The notes under the pieces were generated by a model. The model searched no databases. It saw nothing but the letters and a program-made list of their open reading frames with translations, and was not told where the DNA came from. The position numbers were made by a program, and so were the translations under genes. 57,309 nt of DNA from a virus: positions 1-57,309 of the IMG/VR virus record IMGVR_UViG_3300002835_000229; one strand, given 5' to 3'. Positions 33,601-41,217 of this stretch are shown piece after piece. The number at the start of each line of letters is the position of its first letter. Positions within the stretch are counted from its first letter, which is position 1.

Positions 33601-36530
33601 AAAAATATTTTGATGGAGTTAATCAAATGGAAGTTAAATTTAATTTTAATAATAATCCAGGTAAAAAACATTATGACCAACCTTTAATTTTACTTGCAAA
33701 ACCAGGAACCATTTCCCAGTTAGGTATTGGACAGATATTCTCATTCCAAGACCCAAAACTCTCTAATTGTAATAAAAATATTACAGGAGCAACTTTTTAT
33801 AACTCATTTAGTGGAAATACAGATAATCAATTTGGTAACCATTCTTTAACCGGAACTTCACAAACTGGATTATTTGTTCCAATACAAGTGAACTGCGCTA
33901 ATCCGTCAAATAACTCATCAAATCTCCCAACAGTATATTATGATATAATACAAACAGGAAGTAGTGAAAACTTTTTAAGTAGACCAATTGACATTGAATA
34001 TTTTCAGGTTATTACGGGTTATACCTACTCCAATTTTTTAACTAATGCGTCTTACACCATAACGAACCCAACAAGGTTTCCCCAAAAATATTTAAATCAC
34101 GATTCAGTTATTGTTTATGAAAATGAATGTAATCCTTATTTGAATAATTCTCCAAATTATATCAACAATCCAGACGTTATAACAAATGCTGCTGGTTATG
34201 GTAATTATGAAATAATTATAATTGCTAGAGGTGTTGACCCATATAGTGAAAAACAAAGAAATAAGTACGATTTATCTAGAATTTTTGGTAATACGTCATA
34301 CGGTTCTTCTTCGGCAATAATTGAAGGTGACTATTATTTAAATGTGCCTATTCAAGGGTATACGTCAGGTAATAAACCAAAAAGTCATAATATTGTATCA
34401 AATAATACTGCACCAAATCTTTATTTTGAATCTTATAATTTTAAAATAAGTCCTTCTTATACAGATGTTAATGGTTTTATTAGAAATGAATATACCGGGT
34501 TTACATCAACGTTACCTTATTATTATTTATGTTCAGATGATTTTACTGTTTCAGGTGTGACATCATATAAACCAGATGCTGGATTTCCAACAATTAATAA
34601 TTTAAGTTCAAATGGATATAACGTTAATTCTGTTCAAAGAGGAAACGTGTTACCAACACCTTTGGTTGGACCAAACCCTAATAACGCAACATCAAATTAC
34701 TATTTTGCGGGAGGGTCATTTATTGGTTCACCAAACTCATCAAATACATATGGGTTTGGAACCACCTTTGGTAGTTCAAGTGGTGACAAAGAAATATATT
34801 GGCCTTGGACACCTATTAGACGATATGCGGTATATTCTCCGGCCTATTACAAATACATTGGTTCAGCATTAACTTCAATACAATATAACGTTTCTTTTGC
34901 AACACCAACAACACCACAGTATTTGGTTATGAGAAGTGATAGAATACCAACATCCACTAAAACACAAGATGGTTATTATGGTAATACTGGATATGGATTA
35001 CACCAAAACAATTTTTTTACATATTATAAAGGAAGTCAGGGGGCATCACCATCAATTGGGGTTGCACCAGACCCAAGTGCGGGACAGACAGTTTACGATG
35101 AATCACCATTAGTACAATCACTAACGTCAACTTTAACTTGTGACGGCATGGTTTCACTACAATGTTATCAAGGTACTGGAACAGGAATAACCGTTAATCA
35201 AAATTGTGATGTTCCTTCAGACCGGGTTAAACAAGGGTGTTATTGTTTGTTAAATAAAAAATACTTATTGGAGTATGGTGATGATGTTAAATTATTTTTA
35301 GAGTGGAAAACAAGATTTACAATGACATTTGCGGCTTGTAGGGGAGTATTCTCACAAACATTCCAAAACAATTGGATTAATGGGGTTTTATATATGTTTA
35401 CCTTTAATAAGAGTACAACATATAAGTTAAATCAACCTGATGAACCAATATATAATTATTGTAAAGATACGGTAATATTTAATAAATTTAATAATGGATT
35501 TTACTATAGAAGTTCTCCTTGGGATGGAACTGATTTTATTGGAGTTAATTCACCACCACCAAGCCCATTTATACCAGTAGAACTTATAACTGAATACCCA
35601 GGATTAGGGTATAATAACCAAAGAATCCAGTTCCCAACCACTGTTATGGATTTAGGGCCTAGAGATAGTTTTATTAGTGAAATATGTAATGATGGAAACT
35701 TTAATGGATATATTGCCGACCAAATTAGATCAACATCATATAAAGATAATTCAGACATAATACAAATGGGATTCATATCTAGATTATTAAATCAAAGTGT
35801 GATAGACCAAATGTTTCCGGTAGGAAATCCTAATGGTGGAAGTAGTGAAGGTAAAGGAATTATACAATTCTTTAATAGTACTAGAGATGGTGAAAGAATT
35901 GATGGTGATATCGCACAAGCGTTATCGATTAATTCTGAGTGGAGAGTTACACCTTATTTGAATGAAAATTATAGAGATTTTGATTTATTCATTGGTGATG
36001 ATGGGGTTGGAGCTAAACCAAGACCTGTATTTGGAGTTTTCTTTTCTTCTAGCACTGAAGAATACCAATATAGAAGGAGATTAAGTCCGGGTATTGAAAC
36101 TTACGCTAGTTCTTGTGGTAATTTAACATCTTATTATGGTTATCCTAACGACCAAGTTGTCCCACATTATAAATGGAAAATTGCGGGAGCATCAAATAAC
36201 ATTTTTGGTACTGAAAATAATAACTGGGTTACAACATCTAATCAGAATGTTTCCGGTTTAGGGTTCTATAGTCAAGAATATCAAAACTTAGATTTTAATA
36301 ATCCTTTAGAATATTACCAAGCAGGTACAAATCACGGATTTATAACTAGGTTTAATATTAATGGCAATCCTGTACCATATATTGCAAACCCAAACCCAAC
36401 AATAACACACGGGACACCAAATGGAAATCCAATAATAGTCGGAGCACCATTCTTCTTTTACTTTGGGTTAAATAACGGAAACACCGCAATTGATAAATTC
36501 ATAAAACTTTATGTTGAAACTGCAGAATAA
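30663..36530 (+). CDS. Giant wedge/tail protein with internal hydrophobic membrane-like segment (1955 aa)
   Basis: Directly after gp6, where a large wedge protein (as T4 gp7) is expected. Residues ~50-165 look like a carboxypeptidase-regulatory-type beta sandwich (VVVGRVFANGGFGLPNARV, with ESGDYMIFGVPLGS). Residues ~670-780 hold three or four long hydrophobic stretches (such as LFFIFNLLMSILVFPIMTLL and VILRVIVQILGIVFKVGLSL), strong enough to be membrane helices. They are followed by a Cys cluster (C796, C799, C801, C803). The C-terminal 1100 residues are beta-rich and Asn/Ser/Tyr-rich. It may place a segment in the host membrane or pack it inside the baseplate; I cannot choose from sequence. 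Confidence 0.75.
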   Translation: MPKSYRIRTQVGVDKSIKVNLDQDFDSLNILSLKILQSDIYNRQCSDYGVVVGRVFANGGFGLPNARVSIFIPVSDEDSTNPVISELYPYTTLSDVNEDGYRYNLLPKKPSYTGHAATGTFPDRGEVLLDQTYVEVYDKYYKFTTRTNESGDYMIFGVPLGSQTIFSDIDLSDMGCFSLSPQDLIQAGQATESQVNGSKFKSSTNLNELPQIKTLNKIVDISPLWGEPEICNLGITRVDFDLTSEANVSIRPTAVFMGSIISTSEDDALRVSCKPKNNTGNLCELVTGPGQILAIRQTINSDQDGLPILEEYKLEQNGKVIDGDGSYLVNVPMNLDYIYTNEFGEQAISNDPKIGIPTKGKYRFKFKWENEGGLQNEFLRANFFVPNVKEHGWTTSSYSSDPIYSSGETSLSFTVNPLNLVDLFIIPSSGDLVLPVLTNVSSFQVAISPTLIPLSPQPYLGDLTNGITGLSAGNAIFITFVPTDPTLPSSISYTGINGAPNATFSIPGGPISGAFIITTGGGMIFDNTVNTSSYSIQIDSGSGPQPYYGDIQLIPVNSGDVVYVTPTFIDPNTPATVSYTLYSQNYFDLLRSYTFSLDWDDYVDSTSAINCEDTFYEFNYNKVYTTAMFLDRYKNGIGRAKHLGIKEIDNRTCKSTVNTFPVNDVIRNFDFLFFIFNLLMSILVFPIMTLLFVAHFIAWVWPVLKYLLIVLGFYFGYIAIREGIDTINSIFEQAAVAIPGGPIFNIGVILRVIVQILGIVFKVGLSLAFIGFTIAYLIPIDNFPRIGLPMLAYPDCSTCDCECGNADMSEANDITTDSVNGEIQEAGQSASGVDLPVGVPTSASTSNSFLVPIQDISTFNGEHPNLSQMDGFDTTDGDGGYFYCNGVLGQYKSFTYSLSDQDIESNVVTAAILGYQRLISGSESLDVGNDQTGIPDKKYLHAPQPFVFAADRASGVNFRTLSYPISETYAQKLNEFNLRQKYFDGVNQMEVKFNFNNNPGKKHYDQPLILLAKPGTISQLGIGQIFSFQDPKLSNCNKNITGATFYNSFSGNTDNQFGNHSLTGTSQTGLFVPIQVNCANPSNNSSNLPTVYYDIIQTGSSENFLSRPIDIEYFQVITGYTYSNFLTNASYTITNPTRFPQKYLNHDSVIVYENECNPYLNNSPNYINNPDVITNAAGYGNYEIIIIARGVDPYSEKQRNKYDLSRIFGNTSYGSSSAIIEGDYYLNVPIQGYTSGNKPKSHNIVSNNTAPNLYFESYNFKISPSYTDVNGFIRNEYTGFTSTLPYYYLCSDDFTVSGVTSYKPDAGFPTINNLSSNGYNVNSVQRGNVLPTPLVGPNPNNATSNYYFAGGSFIGSPNSSNTYGFGTTFGSSSGDKEIYWPWTPIRRYAVYSPAYYKYIGSALTSIQYNVSFATPTTPQYLVMRSDRIPTSTKTQDGYYGNTGYGLHQNNFFTYYKGSQGASPSIGVAPDPSAGQTVYDESPLVQSLTSTLTCDGMVSLQCYQGTGTGITVNQNCDVPSDRVKQGCYCLLNKKYLLEYGDDVKLFLEWKTRFTMTFAACRGVFSQTFQNNWINGVLYMFTFNKSTTYKLNQPDEPIYNYCKDTVIFNKFNNGFYYRSSPWDGTDFIGVNSPPPSPFIPVELITEYPGLGYNNQRIQFPTTVMDLGPRDSFISEICNDGNFNGYIADQIRSTSYKDNSDIIQMGFISRLLNQSVIDQMFPVGNPNGGSSEGKGIIQFFNSTRDGERIDGDIAQALSINSEWRVTPYLNENYRDFDLFIGDDGVGAKPRPVFGVFFSSSTEEYQYRRRLSPGIETYASSCGNLTSYYGYPNDQVVPHYKWKIAGASNNIFGTENNNWVTTSNQNVSGLGFYSQEYQNLDFNNPLEYYQAGTNHGFITRFNINGNPVPYIANPNPTITHGTPNGNPIIVGAPFFFYFGLNNGNTAIDKFIKLYVETAE

Positions 36531-38287
36531 TGGGAATAGATAGTCCAACAACAATAGTTTTAGGGAGTTTACGAAATAAAACCGCAACTGATACTGATGG
36601 TTCTGAAAAAATAGTTTTAGAAGGAACCAATAAAGAAATTGTGGAATATGAAAGAACTATTGATGTAAATGCGTTACAAGTTTTTGATGATGAAAGACAA
36701 GAATCGGAAATATATAGACCAACATCAAAATACGATGTTATTTTTAAAAACGCATATTCTGGTATCACAACATACCCACCATATAGGGATTATTTATATT
36801 ACGTAAATATTGAAGAAAGTGCCGGACAAGTATTATGTGGTACCCCATTTAATATTGTTCCTTGGTTTGGATACCCCCAATACTCTGAGTTTGATTTTGA
36901 AAGAACGGACAACTCAAAAGTTGGATACACTTCAGGATTAAATAATCATCAAGATTTTTTAAATATTAGTGCAACAACATATAATTGGACACATTATTTA
37001 AGTTACCCATTTGATAATGACTATAACCAACAGTTATTTGCAAATGACCCAACCAGTTTAACAACTTGGAATTGGGTTGCGTCAGATGGTATACCCTTTG
37101 TTATTATTTCTAACTCTGATAATATCATTAGATTTAAATGTCCTATGTCACACGGGTTAATTACCGGTGAGTACGTACAGTTGTCTTTTGATTATAACGG
37201 AACCACAGTTTTTACCGTAGATTCTTTGGGTGATGGTGGATCTGGTAGTGAGTTTGTAATGTTTAATTTATTCAATATTGGTTATTTAGGAACAACATTT
37301 GATGTTGGAGTAACAGGAACCTTTAAAAGAGTTTTAGACCCAATTAACTCCGGAGAAACAACATCAAAGTATTATGTTAGAGTTAATAAAATTTTAACAA
37401 ATTCAGAAGATGCAATTTTAGTTAAAGCGGCTTTTGAACAAAACATTTTTAACGGTAAAAGTAAACTTGAAAAAGTTTTATCCGGTTTTACACCAACCTT
37501 AACGGTATTAACCCCACCTACATTACCAAGAACCTCAATTTTAGAAGGAAGTCAAAGTTATACATTATCTTTTAATAGAGATATTGATGTATCATTGTTA
37601 ATTGATAATCAAAAACGACCAATAACGGAACTATTCTTTACTACTATTTGGAAAGGTTATTATGGATGGACAGATAGATTAAAAAAAGGACATTACTTTA
37701 ATGTGTATCTTGATAGTTCTATTCCAAACCAATGGTGGGATTTAACAAACCCATTGTCTGACTCAACTATAGTAAATATTCCATACACCTCAAACTTAGG
37801 GTTTGGACCATTTTATTATAATCAAGATTTATTTTCTGGGGATACTATAGATGGTGACTATTGTGAGTGGAATGACTATGAGCAACTTGAAAGAGTAATA
37901 TCAAGACAAATTAATAAATTCACATTTAATCAAAGTTGGTTTACTCAATTAGATTCTTCACCAAACACAAATAAATTTGGTTATTACTATTATCCACATA
38001 ACCCAATAAAACTTAAAGTCTATTCTGATTATGTGGAAGAAGGGGACGCTCTTACGGTAGAGGGAATACCAAATTATGCGTTCTACTCAAATATGTCAAA
38101 TAGTTTTAGATGGAGAGATATATATCCATATGGGTTTGTTGACAATTTAGGGAACGGAGTAGATTACCCGTTTTCAAACGGAAGACATTATCCGTTTAAA
38201 AATACAATATTCAGAATTTTTTCTGAAGGATCAGGAATTGCTGATATAACACAAATTGCAGAACCTACGATAGATGAGTGTGAGTAA
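36530..38287 (+). CDS. Structural protein of the wedge block, unknown (585 aa)
   Basis: Not recognised by name. The start overlaps the previous stop (TAATG), and its end overlaps the next gene by 14 bases, so it is part of a tightly coupled chain from the wedge to the fibres. It is a soluble, beta-rich, Tyr/Asn-rich protein with a WKGYYGWTDRLKKGHYFNVY region (~385-404). No signal peptide or enzyme motif is visible. A wedge or peripheral baseplate protein (gp8/gp10-like role) is the best guess from order. Confidence 0.75.
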   Translation: MGIDSPTTIVLGSLRNKTATDTDGSEKIVLEGTNKEIVEYERTIDVNALQVFDDERQESEIYRPTSKYDVIFKNAYSGITTYPPYRDYLYYVNIEESAGQVLCGTPFNIVPWFGYPQYSEFDFERTDNSKVGYTSGLNNHQDFLNISATTYNWTHYLSYPFDNDYNQQLFANDPTSLTTWNWVASDGIPFVIISNSDNIIRFKCPMSHGLITGEYVQLSFDYNGTTVFTVDSLGDGGSGSEFVMFNLFNIGYLGTTFDVGVTGTFKRVLDPINSGETTSKYYVRVNKILTNSEDAILVKAAFEQNIFNGKSKLEKVLSGFTPTLTVLTPPTLPRTSILEGSQSYTLSFNRDIDVSLLIDNQKRPITELFFTTIWKGYYGWTDRLKKGHYFNVYLDSSIPNQWWDLTNPLSDSTIVNIPYTSNLGFGPFYYNQDLFSGDTIDGDYCEWNDYEQLERVISRQINKFTFNQSWFTQLDSSPNTNKFGYYYYPHNPIKLKVYSDYVEEGDALTVEGIPNYAFYSNMSNSFRWRDIYPYGFVDNLGNGVDYPFSNGRHYPFKNTIFRIFSEGSGIADITQIAEPTIDECE

Positions 38288-39089
38288 ATATAAATTATTG
38301 GTTCCAACAACGGATAAACAAATAAATATTCCTATTGAAATAAAATGGGATTTTACTGAGCGCGACCAGGCAATTGACGTATATCAAGAACAAATTGTTG
38401 GGGATTTAATAGGAGAACCAACAGATTTTGAATTATCAAGATTTTCACATCAGTCTTATTTACCACTAAATGGTGGAACAAATTTACAAACAAGTGTTAA
38501 TTATGAATTTAACTTTTTTGATAGTGGTCAAACAATAAATAACCCAGCGGCTTGGATAAATAGTTATCGATACGAAGGATTTTCTGCGTCGGATATATAT
38601 TATTACATAAAACCTTTTACAAAATCATTCTTTAAGTTGGATTTTTATGATACAAGAATCGACGCATCACAAACAAATTATTTTACAATAATATTACCAG
38701 TACAACAAGGTGATTTTGAAACTGTCACAATATCCCAATCTTTATCTAACATAAAAATTCGTAAACCAAAATTCAAATTAGATTTTGTTGGTGATAAAGA
38801 AGGGTTTTTTATTTATTGGTTAAGGAACAGAGGTTATATTGATATGGACGAATTCTATATGTCAGCTAAATTTTTTGATGCAAGAACTGGTGTGTATGTT
38901 AAAATGATGAATAGACCACAAGGATCGTTATCAGGAAACTATTATACATTTAATGGGGAAGATTTTTTCTATTACAAAGTTAAATTAGATTATAATACAA
39001 AAACATATCAAGTATTTTCAACTGTAACAGGAAACCAGGTTGGGACCGACATAAACCCAATTTTATGGTATGAATACCTTAACCCTTAA
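38274..39089 (+). CDS. Structural protein of the wedge block, unknown (271 aa)
   Basis: Starts at ATG 38274 inside the previous gene. It is beta-rich, with FTIILPVQQGDFETVTISQS (~138-157) and KPKFKLDFVGDKEGFFIYW (~164-182). I do not recognise the family. It stands between two other virion-type genes without gaps and is probably a baseplate-periphery or fibre-attachment protein. Confidence 0.72.
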   Translation: MSVSKYKLLVPTTDKQINIPIEIKWDFTERDQAIDVYQEQIVGDLIGEPTDFELSRFSHQSYLPLNGGTNLQTSVNYEFNFFDSGQTINNPAAWINSYRYEGFSASDIYYYIKPFTKSFFKLDFYDTRIDASQTNYFTIILPVQQGDFETVTISQSLSNIKIRKPKFKLDFVGDKEGFFIYWLRNRGYIDMDEFYMSAKFFDARTGVYVKMMNRPQGSLSGNYYTFNGEDFFYYKVKLDYNTKTYQVFSTVTGNQVGTDINPILWYEYLNP

Positions 39090-39091
39090 TT

Positions 39092-40264
39092 ATGGAAGAA
39101 CAAAAATATTATTTTAAAATATCTCCGGAAAACATTGAGGCGGATCTTATTATTGTTGATTATACTGCAAGTACCGAAACCAATTATGAAATAGATCCTT
39201 GTTGTCCAATAACTGCAATAACAACAAATGTTATTACTGGTAGTACTGGGGTTTATACCGGAATGACTTATATTTTGTCAGGAGGAACAAATGGCGAATC
39301 TTTATTAACGTGTTTAACAATACCATTACTATTTACTGAAACCGCAATTGACTTTGGGTACTATACTCCATTTGATGGGGCGGCAATACAAAAGGATACT
39401 ATAACTAACTTTTTGTATTCAGCAACAACCGCCAACCCTTATGATGTATTATTTTTTAACACATCAGATGAAGGGTTAAAGAAATTTTTATCACTATGTA
39501 CTTTTGTTTTAGATTGGGGGGACGGTTCACCACTTTTTACATTAACAAATACCACACCTGTTTTACATACTTACCCTGCGGCAACAACACAATATGAAAT
39601 TATATTAACTTGTTATTCACCATGGGGAATATCCACAGTTACAAAACCTGTTAATATACCGTATACTGACGTTATAATACCTAACTCAGGGGGTACCGCA
39701 TATTTTACTGCCTTTGGTTGTAATTGGACAGGAACACCAGTTAGTTACGATTATATATTTACTGGGGACTCAAACACATCAATTGATGATTATGATAGTA
39801 GTACATTTACTACAGTACCTTTTTTAATTACAGGGTATACACAAAGTACTTTGAGTGATTTATCACAATACGGACCAAAATACAATTTATTTGGAGGTAA
39901 ATATAAATTAAATATTCCAGTAACAGGGACCTCCGCGAGTTACGGAATTGTATATGGACCAGACCCAACCAATACCTATACCGCATATACCGTAAATGAT
40001 ATTTTATATTGGGATATTAACGACGGGACTACAATTTATTTTATTTCTTCTTATGGTATAGATAAGGATGAGTATGTTTTGTCAGCATTAACAAAAAATG
40101 AAGCATTATTAAATGTAATTGATGAACCACAAATACAATCTGAATTATTTATTGAAAGGGGTAAAATTTCTGGGTTAGAGGCGTTACAAAGGTTGGGGGA
40201 GGTTGATAATTTAGGTGATATAACAAAATATGGTTATGGATACTTTAATGTCAAAAAATACTGA
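39092..40264 (+). CDS. PKD-domain structural protein (390 aa)
   Basis: Residues ~140-195 fit a PKD (Ig-like) domain: FVLDWGDGSPLF, then HTYPAATTQYEIILTCY, the WGDGS and HxY landmarks of the fold. The remainder is Thr/Tyr-rich beta structure with YDYIFTGDSNTSIDDYD and a helical C-terminus (GLEALQRLGEVDNLGDITKY). PKD domains in phage tail proteins usually serve as spacers or carbohydrate contacts on the outside. It starts two bases after the previous stop. Confidence 0.72.
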   Translation: MEEQKYYFKISPENIEADLIIVDYTASTETNYEIDPCCPITAITTNVITGSTGVYTGMTYILSGGTNGESLLTCLTIPLLFTETAIDFGYYTPFDGAAIQKDTITNFLYSATTANPYDVLFFNTSDEGLKKFLSLCTFVLDWGDGSPLFTLTNTTPVLHTYPAATTQYEIILTCYSPWGISTVTKPVNIPYTDVIIPNSGGTAYFTAFGCNWTGTPVSYDYIFTGDSNTSIDDYDSSTFTTVPFLITGYTQSTLSDLSQYGPKYNLFGGKYKLNIPVTGTSASYGIVYGPDPTNTYTAYTVNDILYWDINDGTTIYFISSYGIDKDEYVLSALTKNEALLNVIDEPQIQSELFIERGKISGLEALQRLGEVDNLGDITKYGYGYFNVKKY

Positions 40265-40270
40265 TTAAAG

Positions 40271-40277
40271 TATTTAT
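40271..40277 (+). promoter_or_regulatory. TATTTAT element upstream of the 302-aa gene
   Basis: TATTTAT ends 31 bases before the GTG start at 40309, the only GTG start in the structural block. Confidence 0.38.
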
Positions 40278-40308
40278 AAAAAGATAAACAAATTTATAAC
40301 TAAAAAAC

Positions 40309-41217
40309 GTGGCTACAGGAAATTATGGAACAATAAGACCATCAGATGTAAGTCCTGACGATGTTGAGATAATATTGAATTATACACCGTCTAGAGATAA
40401 CACTGATAATTTTTTACTAACAAAGTTAGACGCTAAAACTATATTGAAGCCGTATTTTCATAATGCAGATACTGGTGGAAACGCAAATGTTGAATTACTT
40501 GGTGGTTTATATAATTTAAAATTACCAGCAGACCAATTTAATAAACTTGGTATTTATACATTATACATAAGACCGGCAGAAATAAGAACTACAATCACTG
40601 ATTGTGGTGTTTTATCGGCATTACCAAATGTTAAAGGAATTGTTATTGATATTAATAATGTTCCGGTTGATTACAGAAATAAATTTATTAATCAAGGATT
40701 AATAGGTTTCAGAGTTGAATATTTAAATGCGAATGGAACTAAAATACCTAATTTCTTTAGGATTATTACCTCATCATTTTATTGTGAACCTGTTTATCAA
40801 AACTTAACAAATACTTCACAAAAATCTATTAGATATAGATATGTTGAGAGTAGTACTAATTTATTATTTTGTACTTTATCACCATCAGCATCGCCAACTA
40901 ACAAACCAAGTGCAACACCGTACATTGGACAACCAAACCAAAATATAATAATAAGTAATACCTTCTTTAACCCAATCACTACTGAGATAGAGATTGTTGA
41001 CCAAGACATCTCAACACTTGCAATTGCTCTTTATGGTAATCAAACTAAATCAATTGATGATGGTATTTACACAATTTACGACAATCAAAATAACATTTAT
41101 AAACAATACAATCTATACGAAATTAAGGACCAGTTTAATGAATTATTATATGAGGTTAGACAGGATAGAGGAACTAATATAGATTTTAGTAAAAGTTTTA
41201 ATAACATAACAGGATAA
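40309..41217 (+). CDS. Structural protein, unknown (302 aa, GTG start)
   Basis: Starts at GTG 40309 with MATGNYGTIRPSDVSP; no ATG gives a better N-terminus. The N-terminal ~190 residues form an Ig-like beta pattern (GGLYNLKLPADQFNKLGIYT, IYIRPAEIR). A Ser/Pro-rich spacer follows (PSASPTNKPSATPYIG, ~207-222). The C-terminal ~85 residues end in a helix and a YEVRQDRGTNIDFSKS tail. It overlaps the next gene (TAATG). It is probably a spacer or connector protein at the base of the fibres. Confidence 0.7.
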   Translation: MATGNYGTIRPSDVSPDDVEIILNYTPSRDNTDNFLLTKLDAKTILKPYFHNADTGGNANVELLGGLYNLKLPADQFNKLGIYTLYIRPAEIRTTITDCGVLSALPNVKGIVIDINNVPVDYRNKFINQGLIGFRVEYLNANGTKIPNFFRIITSSFYCEPVYQNLTNTSQKSIRYRYVESSTNLLFCTLSPSASPTNKPSATPYIGQPNQNIIISNTFFNPITTEIEIVDQDISTLAIALYGNQTKSIDDGIYTIYDNQNNIYKQYNLYEIKDQFNELLYEVRQDRGTNIDFSKSFNNITG

